34,741 bases of DNA from a virus. The position numbers and the translations under genes were made by a program. Positions within the stretch are counted from its first letter, which is position 1; every line of letters starts with the position of its first letter. The notes under the pieces are model-generated. The model ran no database searches and had not been told where the DNA came from. It saw nothing but the letters and a program-made list of their open reading frames with translations. Positions 15,497 through 22,811 of this stretch are shown piece after piece. Location: IMG/VR virus record IMGVR_UViG_3300025327_000105, positions 1 through 34,741 of that record; one strand, 5' to 3'.

Positions 15497-15679
15497 CTAC
15501 TCCTTGTGGCCCACCGGAGTCGTCGTGATGAACCGTAAAACGAGGTTCACGCCGGTTACTACCGCAGCATAACCCGCTGCCATGTTCCCTTCCAAGCCCA
15601 AGTCAGCTGCGCCTGTGGCCTGTAGGATCGGTGCGATTGCCAGAAATGCATTGATCCCTAATGTCCGCCATCCCTTCAT
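15497..15679 (-). CDS. Putative holin (two hydrophobic segments)
   Basis: 60 residues, ATG with AAGGAGGCTCT. It has two hydrophobic stretches (GINAFLAIAPILQATGA and AAGYAAVVTGVNLVLRFIT) and ends TTTPVGHKE. I recall a common family of small phage membrane proteins starting MKGWRT and ending RFxTTTPxG, often annotated as holins. The two-span topology and lysis-cassette position agree. It would form pores that let the endolysin reach the wall. Confidence 0.6.
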   Translation of the reverse strand: MKGWRTLGINAFLAIAPILQATGAADLGLEGNMAAGYAAVVTGVNLVLRFITTTPVGHKE

Positions 15680-15688
15680 AGAGCCTCC

Positions 15689-15991
15689 TTATCTGTTCTG
15701 CTGCACGTATTCGACTAAGAGCCGGTTCATTGTGTCTACCTGCCGCTGGAGTTGAATGATGCGTTCGTCAATGACGCGCAACTCCTCCTTGCGGACGTAA
15801 TTCTCAACGATCTCCGTGCGCATCGCCCGCTGCGCCTCCTCCAGTCCAACGATCCGCTGCGCTTGTGTCGCGCCCTCACCCTCTACGCCGAGCCTGTCCT
15901 TGAAAAGAACAAAGAGCGCGCTCACCACCACTGAGATCGTGATGATGACAACGTGGACCTTGTGCCAAGGATTGGCGTTATCGTTAGGCAT
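15689..15991 (-). CDS. Membrane-anchored coiled-coil protein (Rz-like/holin-associated)
   Basis: 100 residues. An N-terminal transmembrane segment (VHVVIITISVVVSALFVLF, residues ~12-30) is followed by a long coiled coil (EEAQRAMRTEIVENYVRKEE, IDERIIQLQRQVDTMNRLLV). This is the topology of inner-membrane spanins (Rz) and of some holin accessory proteins. The ATG overlaps the end of the LuxR-type gene by eight bases. It is the first gene of the lysis cassette. Confidence 0.5.
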   Translation of the reverse strand: MPNDNANPWHKVHVVIITISVVVSALFVLFKDRLGVEGEGATQAQRIVGLEEAQRAMRTEIVENYVRKEELRVIDERIIQLQRQVDTMNRLLVEYVQQNR

Positions 15992-16361
15992 TCCGCAGCA
16001 CCGCCTTCTCTTTCAGCGCACGCAACCGCTGCTGCGGCAGGGGGAACGCATAGAAAGGAGCGGGGTTGGGAGCAATCCACCCCCGCTTCGACTTCCACTC
16101 ATGTACCAGAAGGTTTAGATTTACAGGCGATTCCTCCTTCCAAGTTACGCGATTTAACAACCGGCCTTCAATGAAGGCCCTAGCAACTTCAGTGCGATTA
16201 CCAAAACCGAACTTGCGAAACACAATTTCCAGGTGCCGCTTCACGGTAGTCTCCTTGATCCCTAAACGTGTCCCGATGTTCAGATTCGTGTAACCTCTGG
16301 AAACCAAATAGACAATCCGATGCTGCCTTGGTGTAAGTGCGCGTTTAGCTCGTTTACTCAC
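15984..16361 (-). CDS. LuxR/GerE-type helix-turn-helix regulator without sensor domain
   Basis: 125 residues from a GTG at 16361 that overlaps the lyase stop (GTGA); a TTG two codons upstream is the alternative start. Residues ~9-66 form a GerE domain: LTPRQHRIVYLVSRGYTNLN, then IGTRLGIKETTVKRHLEIVF, and FRKFGFGNRTEVARAFIEG. These are the four helices with the usual conserved Leu-Thr-x-Arg-Glu/Gln, Gly-x-T/S-N and TVKxH positions. There is no receiver or autoinducer domain. The C-terminal ~55 residues end in a basic helix (LPQQRLRALKEKAVLRNA). Coupling to the lyase and position before the lysis cassette suggest control of late or host genes (inference). Confidence 0.75.
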   Translation of the reverse strand: MSKRAKRALTPRQHRIVYLVSRGYTNLNIGTRLGIKETTVKRHLEIVFRKFGFGNRTEVARAFIEGRLLNRVTWKEESPVNLNLLVHEWKSKRGWIAPNPAPFYAFPLPQQRLRALKEKAVLRNA

Positions 16362-19126
16362 GGGCAACTATTCCACACCGTCAGCGCGTTCGGATTCCCA
16401 GCTAGATCAAGCACCGCCCCAGCCCGCACGCTCACAGACAGACACGGATTCAAGCTGTAGCTCGTCTCAGAGCCCGTCAGTAGGGGAGCCGTGCTCACGG
16501 TGATATCATCCAGCGCAAAACCCGTCACCGGCTCACTGGCGGTAATCGTGATCTGCGACGCGCTCACTACTGCGAGCGTCAGGACCGGCGGCGTGGTATC
16601 GGGCGGCGGCTCCCCGCCAGGCAACGAGATCACCACATTCGACAGTGTGCAGTCGCCCCACTCGACGGCGGCAGCATCGTTGTGCCAGCAGCCGAAGTCG
16701 AACGTGTACGTCCCTGCCGCGAGCGCATAGGTATTGCTTATGTTCGCATTCGTGCTGTGAGTTGCCGTGTCGCCGCTGGCCCCATTCAACTCAGCCGCCA
16801 GCACCACCGCGCCGGTTGCTGGATTGCGGTAATACATTCGGCTGCGCTCCCCAGCTTCGGTGTTGCCGGAAAGCCGTAGCGTGTAGTCAAATGAGATCGT
16901 CGCATCGCCCGCCTGAGTCAAGGTGAACGAAGTCTCCCATCCGCCAGAGCATCCCGCTCCATCGCATAATCCCGTTGCTGCTGGCGCAACCGATAAAGCA
17001 ACGCGGTAGCTCTCCGGCAAGATCAACTCTCCTTCGGCCAGTGGCGCATGATTGGTTCCCTGGTAGAGATCATCCACGTATGTGAATGTCAAATCTGGCG
17101 GAGGAGGCGGCGGTGGAGGTGGTGGCGGAGGCGGTGGTGGTGGGGGTGGCGGTTCTGTGCTACCCTCCCACACCGGCCCGCTAGCAACAGTGACGGTCAT
17201 CTGCTGCACGCCGGTCGTCAGCGGTGAGAGGGAAGGCGGGCCAGACAGCGCATAGCCAAACTGCCCGCCCGCGCTTGCAACGCCTTTGAGGAAACCAACT
17301 GCCGCCGATCCTCGCGTAGGATGTGAGAGCAGCAATTCGAAACTGTCAGTATCCTCGATCAAGAGCGCCTGCAAATCCGGTTCTGTCGTCCCGCGCCCCT
17401 GCAAGACGTGGAGCATGTGCGTCAGGGCGAACCCATCCACGTCCATCTCCAGCCGGTACTGGCCCACGAAGCTGCCCTCGGTGATGATTCGGTATGGCGG
17501 CGCGCTCGGAACCAAGGTCATCAGCCGCAACGCCTGATCGCCGTTGACGGCCAGCAATCGGCCCGGCCCGTCCACCACGGGCAGCCGCTCAAAGTGCGCC
17601 AGGAAGGTCTTGGTAACACCCGCGCTGGTAGACTCCAAGCGGTCCAGGATCACCAGCGTTTCCAGCGGGCGGATGAACAGGAACTCGCGCTCGATATGCG
17701 AGACGGCGGTGTTGTCCCACTGCGAGGGCGCTCCGACCAAGTTATTGCGGTAAGCCGGTGTCAGGTCCACCACGGCATAGAGGTAGTCCGGGCGGCTCTC
17801 CAACCGTTTCACTTGCGGGAAGCCATTGCGCGGCCCCACGTCCACGCCCCTGCCATTGAAGAGGATGCCGTTGTGCGCTGGCGCATGCAGCGTATCTACA
17901 TTGGAGCCGCCTGCATATCCTGCAATCTGGTGGTTGTAGCCCGTGGTCTCCCGCGATAGCCAGCGCCCGTTGCGCCACATCTGCCAGTTGCCCATGTCGG
18001 CATGGCGGTGCCCGGCAGGAGTCGCAATCATGTGCCCGCCCATCTGGAGGTGCAGCGCAGTGGCTTGCGGCTCCCAAGCGGTGCGGCTATAAACATAGGC
18101 AGCCCCTGAAGCGTAGTAATCCAGCGGCAGGGCCGAGAAGTCGCGCTCCGGCCCGCCCCGGTCCACTGCGCGGATATAGCGGCCACGGGCGGCATTGGTC
18201 AGGCTCAGCCAGCGCCGCGCATACTGTCCTGCCGCCTCATCGCGCCAATAGTCCGCCATGCCTCCCAGGAAGTTGCCGTACCGCTCCAGGCGCTCGATCA
18301 TCATGCCGCCGCCCGCAAACCGCTCGTCATCTCCAAAGGGGAACAGTTCCCAATACGACCCCCCGTTGTGGATGTTCACGGTGCGTCCTGGGGCTGTGGC
18401 GTAGATCACGTAGTAGACCGCCTCACGGAAGAAGTTGGTCTCCTCATAGATATCCCGCCCATAGAAGCTAGAAGTGGTGAACGGGATGACCGGATAGCGC
18501 GAAAGCTCCGCGCCGTAAGCGGTGCCTTCTTGCAGCACGCCGCCCCGTCCGCCGCCTGAGTTACCGTTATTAGCGTGCGGCACGAAGTTGGTTGCCCAGC
18601 GGGTAATCAGGGCGTCATCCAGGAACGTCTGCGCCATCGGGTTCTCATGGAACGTGGCCATGCCCCACTCGGCCTCGTTCCGCATAAAGCCCCAGTTATA
18701 GTTGTTCTGGACCTGCGTGGCATTTCCCCAGATATCCGCCATGCGCACTGCGATGTTGGTGTTCCAACGGTCAATGAGGGTCTGGCGCTGTGCAGCGGTG
18801 AAGCGGTCGTAGCACCAGTCATAGGTTGTAATCACACCTTCCACGCCGCCTCGCGCAGCGTCTGCGCTCGTGCCGTTATAGCCCATCGCCCAATCAACGG
18901 CGTTCTGCGCCGAAGTGATGTTCCCGCTCACGACGTAGTGGAAGCAGGCATCCACCGCTGGCTCGCCGCCCGTCACCGCGCCCGGAGTGAACGGGTTGGA
19001 GGCGTACCAAGCCTGGGCCTGGGCCACGCGCTCTGGCGTCCACCAGAGCCGGGGCCGCGTGGTGGGGATCGTTTGGGCCAGTGCCGATATACAAACAAAG
19101 AGCAAACCAATTAGGAATCGTTTCAT
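16358..19126 (-). CDS. Secreted heparinase II/III-like polysaccharide lyase with C-terminal binding domains
   Basis: 922 residues from the ATG at 19126, with AAGGAG ten bases upstream. In order: signal peptide MKRFLIGLLFVCISALAQ; an alpha-toroid region (~20-340) beginning PRLWWTPERVAQAQAWYAS, with NNYNWGFMRNEAEWG (142-156) and QEGTAYGAE (199-207); a heparinase II/III-type beta-sandwich with GHRHADMGNWQMWRNGRWLS (372-391), where His375 and Asp377 are likely functional residues; a linker of 19 prolines (659-677); a jelly-roll domain (~680-830); and an Ig-like domain (~840-922) starting after PPPDTTPPV. Such enzymes cleave uronic-acid polysaccharides by beta-elimination. It may degrade host capsule or matrix as a secreted depolymerase or a tail spike. 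Confidence 0.75.
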   Translation of the reverse strand: MKRFLIGLLFVCISALAQTIPTTRPRLWWTPERVAQAQAWYASNPFTPGAVTGGEPAVDACFHYVVSGNITSAQNAVDWAMGYNGTSADAARGGVEGVITTYDWCYDRFTAAQRQTLIDRWNTNIAVRMADIWGNATQVQNNYNWGFMRNEAEWGMATFHENPMAQTFLDDALITRWATNFVPHANNGNSGGGRGGVLQEGTAYGAELSRYPVIPFTTSSFYGRDIYEETNFFREAVYYVIYATAPGRTVNIHNGGSYWELFPFGDDERFAGGGMMIERLERYGNFLGGMADYWRDEAAGQYARRWLSLTNAARGRYIRAVDRGGPERDFSALPLDYYASGAAYVYSRTAWEPQATALHLQMGGHMIATPAGHRHADMGNWQMWRNGRWLSRETTGYNHQIAGYAGGSNVDTLHAPAHNGILFNGRGVDVGPRNGFPQVKRLESRPDYLYAVVDLTPAYRNNLVGAPSQWDNTAVSHIEREFLFIRPLETLVILDRLESTSAGVTKTFLAHFERLPVVDGPGRLLAVNGDQALRLMTLVPSAPPYRIITEGSFVGQYRLEMDVDGFALTHMLHVLQGRGTTEPDLQALLIEDTDSFELLLSHPTRGSAAVGFLKGVASAGGQFGYALSGPPSLSPLTTGVQQMTVTVASGPVWEGSTEPPPPPPPPPPPPPPPPPPPDLTFTYVDDLYQGTNHAPLAEGELILPESYRVALSVAPAATGLCDGAGCSGGWETSFTLTQAGDATISFDYTLRLSGNTEAGERSRMYYRNPATGAVVLAAELNGASGDTATHSTNANISNTYALAAGTYTFDFGCWHNDAAAVEWGDCTLSNVVISLPGGEPPPDTTPPVLTLAVVSASQITITASEPVTGFALDDITVSTAPLLTGSETSYSLNPCLSVSVRAGAVLDLAGNPNALTVWNSCP
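17096..17152 (-). repeat. Polyproline-coding low-complexity tract in the lyase gene
   Basis: Nineteen consecutive proline codons on the minus strand. All four CCN codons are mixed and the third base varies irregularly, so it is not a clean microsatellite. It joins the catalytic half to the C-terminal jelly-roll domain. Confidence 0.9.
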
Positions 19127-19139
19127 TCCATGTCACTCC

Positions 19140-19643
19140 TTACCGCCCGATCTCTCTGTACCTTAGTACGCTTCCGGCCTTAACCGTAACGCCGCTGCTG
19201 GCAATCTCGGAAGCAAATCGGAGCGTGAACGTACCTGCCGTACTCCCATTTCTAAAGAGGCAGTCTAACTTAACAAAGTTCCCCGTTGTGGCAAGCAATG
19301 ACGACGTATTTTGTCCCGTCTGGTTGTAGGAGGTGAACCCGCCTCCATCTAAAGTCCCGTTGCTCACAGTAGTACGAAAAAATCCCCCGATTTGGATCGG
19401 AGATGCCGGACCATTTACGCCGACAGCGATACCCGTCGTGGCTACGGCAGTATCCACGAGCAACCAAGCCTCAATCAGGTAGTCCCTGTTGGCTTCGACG
19501 GTAATGCTCATCCCCGCTACGTCAGCCAACGTCGTTGTGCTATTCGTCGTGTCCGCCAACTTACGTATCACGACTTCCCCGCGCGCAGGAGTTAGAGCGC
19601 CTATAAAAACGGTGAACAAGCCGACCAACAGAAGTTTTCCCAT
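19140..19643 (-). CDS. Exported small beta-sandwich protein
   Basis: 167 residues from the ATG at 19643, nine bases after GGAGG; the two codons upstream (GTG, TTG) sit too close to that site. Signal peptide MGKLLLVGLFTVFIGALTPARG is followed by a beta-rich domain (EVVIRKLADTTNSTTTLADV, MSITVEANRDYLIEAWLLVD, NFVKLDCLFRNGSTAGTFTL), ending RFASEIASSGVTVKAGSVLR. The pattern is typical of small tail-fibre tip or spike-associated domains. It lies between fibre and lyase genes, both with signal peptides. Function inferred: adhesin accessory. Confidence 0.6.
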   Translation of the reverse strand: MGKLLLVGLFTVFIGALTPARGEVVIRKLADTTNSTTTLADVAGMSITVEANRDYLIEAWLLVDTAVATTGIAVGVNGPASPIQIGGFFRTTVSNGTLDGGGFTSYNQTGQNTSSLLATTGNFVKLDCLFRNGSTAGTFTLRFASEIASSGVTVKAGSVLRYREIGR

Positions 19644-19656
19644 CAACACGATCCTC

Positions 19657-22050
19657 CTATTCCGTGATCCAAAGGACTGCCGAGTAGAACACAGTCGTCG
19701 GGTTGACTGAGAAGGTTGCTGCGATAATCTTGATCTCTACATAATCGCCTTGCGTAACTGCGATGCTCAGACCGGTGTTGCTCACCGTGTTGTAGACAGC
19801 GTTGTGCTCCAGTGTCGTAGATACGCTTGTATCTGTCGTATTGTTCAGCCGGATCAGCGCTTCGGAGTCTTCCCCGCCACTAGCTAGCGTACCACGGACC
19901 ACTACGCTTACAAACGCTTTTGTGATGGTGCCAGTTGTAGGTATGTAAAGCCGCATCTGGTCGGCTGTCGCAACGGCCGCTGCCGCTGATCCCCCGTAGT
20001 AATACGTCGTGGCATCAACAACTGATCCGAGATTTCCAGCATAGGTCGTCAAGGCGTATCCGACTGAACCCCCGCCCGCACCGCCATCGTCATCTATATC
20101 TTTCCAGCCTGCCGCGCCACGGCAGACCATGACGGAGCCGTCTGTATCGAGGTCTGGGTCGAACAGCAAGCGACCTGCCTCACCTGCCGCGTCGCAATCG
20201 GTTCCAGTTGGTGTCGCCTCATTCAGCAGGCGGGGCCAGGCGTTCGCGGCTCCCGCGTCAAAGTCTGCCTCAACTCCGGTGAAGATTAGGTCCGCCGTTT
20301 CTTTCGTGGCTGCTGTGCCCCAGTTGGCTTGGCCAGTAACAGAATCAATGTCTGAAGAAGCGCACAGGGCGGATTCATCAGAGAGGTCCGCGCAGGCGCG
20401 GCTCGCTAGGTTGGCAAGGCTGATCTCTTCGGCCTCGTTCGCGCCATTGATCGAGGCGTCAGGGACAGTGCCGCTAAGGTCGGCGGCATCCAGCGTGCAA
20501 TTCGCAAGTTGAAATATCTCGCTGGCGTCTAGTGTCATCGTGCAGTCAGCACCGGCAGGAGCAACTTCCACGCCAAGCACTGCGATGTTATTGGCTGCCC
20601 TGAGTACCCCGCTGCCTGCCGCAGCGCCAGAGCCGTCCGTGTAGGACGCGCTGACGAAGGTGTTTGTCGTAGCGGAAAAGGCGTAGGCCGTAGTCTCATC
20701 TATGTGCGCTGCCGTGATTGAATTGGCTACCACGGCCCATGAGATCGTGTCGGGCGTCGGGACAAGGTTCTCTGTGACGGACACGGTTCCTGTGGTGATG
20801 AAATCCGGGTCGGCAACGGCGGTTGTGTTGACGGTGATGGCGTCGCCTCCGCCCGCGCCAAGCTGGTCGGTCGTGCAAGTGATTACACCGAGAGCGGAAA
20901 TAGCAGAAACCTTGTCATCGCCTGTGCAAGTCAGGGGCTGCACGGTGTTGGAGTCGGCGTTCGGGATGGTAACAATGCGGTCTGCTACCGTGGGGTCAGT
21001 GACACGCAGCCGCGTCTCGAACGTGTCGTTGGTATCGCCTTCGAACACCACGCCTGCCGCGCTGGCACCCTCATTCGAGAACGTCGCGCCGCCTGCGCCA
21101 AGCGCCGGGTCCGCGCCCGCATCTGCGAACGTAAAGGCTACCGCCGCATCCGATCCCTCTGCAGGCGTGTGCGTAACCGCAATGCCGATTCCAGCCGTCA
21201 CGTCATCCACAAAGTTCCCGCTGGTATCCGTACCCAGGGCCAAGTCCGTGATCTCCGTTGGGCCAATACAGTTGGTGCAGGTCAAATCCGAGGACGACGT
21301 GGCCAAATCCACAGTGATCGTGTTGGGCACGTCGGCGTCTACAATGGCCCGGAAGCCCGCCGCACCCACCCCACCGCTAAACAGCGCCTGCGTGCTGGCC
21401 GCGCCGCCGTCATCCACACGACTCGCCGCCAAGTCTCCTGTCGTGTCGCCGATAGCCCGGTTGGTGATCTGTGTAATGTTAGTAAGTGTGATGGTGTTGA
21501 CTACCTCGGCGTCGGAGACGACTTCGGATGCGGCTTGCAGGTCTGTGGCGACGACCGAGGCCGTGCCTGCGGCGGACAGGGCGGCAGCGGATGAGATGAC
21601 GATGCAATTCGTGGTGCCATTCGCGCAGAAGCGGGCAAGATTGAGCACGGAGCCGGTGGCGCTGTCCACTTGCAGGGCATAGCCAGTGCCCGTGTTGTTC
21701 AGAGTATCGGTGAGGCGGTAGAGGTTGGCTGCGCCTGTGGCAGCATTGTAGGTGAACGTAGACGTGAACGCACCCATCGTCAGCGCCAGGTTGCCGGTAG
21801 GATTGGTAAGAGAGGACCACGTAGTCGCTCCCGCCGCGCCAGGGCCGACCAGGAACCAGCCCACACCAGGGCGGCAGGCATAGAGTTCGCTGGCGTCGGA
21901 GCGGTCGTAGAGCATGATGAACGGGCAGGAGCCGACGGGCGCGCCAGCGGCGGTAATGATGACGGTGTTGCCAGCCTGCGCCCGCGCGCGGGGTGCAATG
22001 CTCGCGCCAGCAAGCAGGAGCAGGGCGACGAGTATGACGATGCGCATCAT
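19657..22050 (-). CDS. Large tail-fibre-like protein with N-terminal signal peptide
   Basis: 797 residues from the ATG at 22050, which forms ATGA with the stop of the gene upstream; the longer upstream frame is spurious. Signal peptide MMRIVILVALLLLAGASIAP ends near RARAQ. Next comes a beta domain (NTVIITAAGAPVGSCPFIML, ELYACRPGVGWFLVGP), then TTWSSLTNPTGNLALTMGAF, shared with the fibre at 6449-8458. A long Ser/Thr/Ala/Asp-rich shaft follows (DAEVVNTITLTNITQITNRA, ITDLALGTDTSGNFVDDVTA), with a C-terminal beta domain (AVVRGTLASGG-like strands, ending FYSAVLWITE). It is probably a receptor-binding fibre. The export signal is unexpected for a structural protein. Confidence 0.65.
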   Translation of the reverse strand: MMRIVILVALLLLAGASIAPRARAQAGNTVIITAAGAPVGSCPFIMLYDRSDASELYACRPGVGWFLVGPGAAGATTWSSLTNPTGNLALTMGAFTSTFTYNAATGAANLYRLTDTLNNTGTGYALQVDSATGSVLNLARFCANGTTNCIVISSAAALSAAGTASVVATDLQAASEVVSDAEVVNTITLTNITQITNRAIGDTTGDLAASRVDDGGAASTQALFSGGVGAAGFRAIVDADVPNTITVDLATSSSDLTCTNCIGPTEITDLALGTDTSGNFVDDVTAGIGIAVTHTPAEGSDAAVAFTFADAGADPALGAGGATFSNEGASAAGVVFEGDTNDTFETRLRVTDPTVADRIVTIPNADSNTVQPLTCTGDDKVSAISALGVITCTTDQLGAGGGDAITVNTTAVADPDFITTGTVSVTENLVPTPDTISWAVVANSITAAHIDETTAYAFSATTNTFVSASYTDGSGAAAGSGVLRAANNIAVLGVEVAPAGADCTMTLDASEIFQLANCTLDAADLSGTVPDASINGANEAEEISLANLASRACADLSDESALCASSDIDSVTGQANWGTAATKETADLIFTGVEADFDAGAANAWPRLLNEATPTGTDCDAAGEAGRLLFDPDLDTDGSVMVCRGAAGWKDIDDDGGAGGGSVGYALTTYAGNLGSVVDATTYYYGGSAAAAVATADQMRLYIPTTGTITKAFVSVVVRGTLASGGEDSEALIRLNNTTDTSVSTTLEHNAVYNTVSNTGLSIAVTQGDYVEIKIIAATFSVNPTTVFYSAVLWITE

Positions 22051-22376
22051 CGGAATTGCACCGTAACATGCATGGGCTGCGAGTCGGTGTCGCAGCGCAG
22101 GAAGACGTGGTTCAGGATGATAGTGTCCTGCTCGTCTTCGTAGAGCACGGACTGGGTGGCGACGATTTCGACGCCGAAGATGGAGCCGGTCATGTCCGTG
22201 TTGCCGACGAAGAAGCGGGCCGCACCAGCATCGAAGTCGGCTTGGATAGCGAGGCGGCGGCAACGCTGGTAGGGTGAGTCATTGAACTCGGTATCTACCG
22301 CTTGGAGCAGCGTGAGCAAGTTGTAGTTCGTGTTCGCTGTGGTAAGCGTAACGGACAGGAATCTAGGGTTTTCCAC
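22047..22376 (-). CDS. Small phage structural protein, unknown function
   Basis: 109 residues from a GTG at 22376 with GGAGGCTCA upstream; it overlaps the 52-aa gene before it by 14 bases. Beta-rich sequence: RFLSVTLTTANTNYNLLTLL, RRLAIQADFDAGAARFFVGN and TIILNHVFLRCDTDSQPMHV. Small all-beta proteins of this kind, with a RFFVGN/DMTG centre, are common beside portal and fibre genes in phages and are probably minor virion proteins. The assignment rests on location and fold impression only. Confidence 0.55.
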   Translation of the reverse strand: MENPRFLSVTLTTANTNYNLLTLLQAVDTEFNDSPYQRCRRLAIQADFDAGAARFFVGNTDMTGSIFGVEIVATQSVLYEDEQDTIILNHVFLRCDTDSQPMHVTVQFR

Positions 22377-22521
22377 TGAGCCTCCACCAGTAACGCAGCC
22401 ATTGCCAGAAGGTGCGGGCGCGCAAAGCGGCGCATTCGAACTCCAAGGCTTGTACGCGGCGCTCCAAGAATATGAGTTTCACATCAGTAACGGGCGGCGT
22501 CGGGATTCCCCAAGCGGCCAT
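22363..22521 (-). CDS. 52-residue Trp/Arg-rich coiled microprotein
   Basis: A short frame between two small structural genes. The ATG at 22521 has AAGGAGG four bases upstream; a second ATG just before it is too close to that site. Sequence: MAAWGIPTPPVTDVKLIFLE, then RRVQALEFECAALRARTFWQ and WLRYWWRLSGKP. The middle is a short coiled coil and the end is very rich in Trp and Arg, which suggests membrane association or packing against another protein. It may be a small virion or assembly peptide. Confidence 0.5.
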   Translation of the reverse strand: MAAWGIPTPPVTDVKLIFLERRVQALEFECAALRARTFWQWLRYWWRLSGKP

Positions 22522-22530
22522 CATGCCTCC

Positions 22531-22803
22531 TTAGAACGGGACATAGGCAACGCGCACGACTTCAGCGTCGGTACCGTGCAGATAAACTTCGGTCAGGTCC
22601 ACCTTGCCGCCGATGAAGGAGCCAAGCGTAAGCGTGGCGTTGGCGGCGACAGGGATGCCTTCGGTTGCCGACACGCCAGAGTCGCCGACACGAATCGCTG
22701 CGTTGCCCGTAGGGTTATGAATGATGATCTGCTCGCAGGGCGTCCGCGTCGCGCTGAGTTGCGTCGCGCCAGAGAGAGTTACGTTCACGGAGACGAATGC
22801 CAT
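22531..22803 (-). CDS. Small beta-sandwich phage protein
   Basis: 90 residues, ATG with TTAGGAGGCCCT. Compact beta pattern: MAFVSVNVTLSGATQLSATR, CEQIIIHNPTGNAAIRVGDS, GIPVAANATLTLGSFIGGKV and DLTEVYLHGTDAEVVRVAYV. I recall related short proteins near portal genes in many phages (IRVG...GIPVxAxxxLxLG...YLxGTxxxxVxVxYV), probably head or tail decoration-type proteins. It is the first gene after the portal. Confidence 0.6.
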   Translation of the reverse strand: MAFVSVNVTLSGATQLSATRTPCEQIIIHNPTGNAAIRVGDSGVSATEGIPVAANATLTLGSFIGGKVDLTEVYLHGTDAEVVRVAYVPF

Positions 22804-22811
22804 AGGGCCTC

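Noticed and set aside
20702-21682. Long plus-strand open frame (326 codons) opposite the 797-aa fibre gene
   Set aside because: It is antisense to a gene with signal peptide, ribosome coupling and a fibre-like sequence. Its own translation is Ser/Pro/Val/Ala-rich low complexity, as expected from the complement of Ala/Thr/Gly/Asp-rich codons.
22051-22263. 71-residue N-terminal extension of the 797-aa fibre
   Set aside because: It is Arg/His/Pro-rich, overlaps the real upstream gene in another frame and would bury the signal peptide; the ATGA-coupled start at 22050 is preferred.
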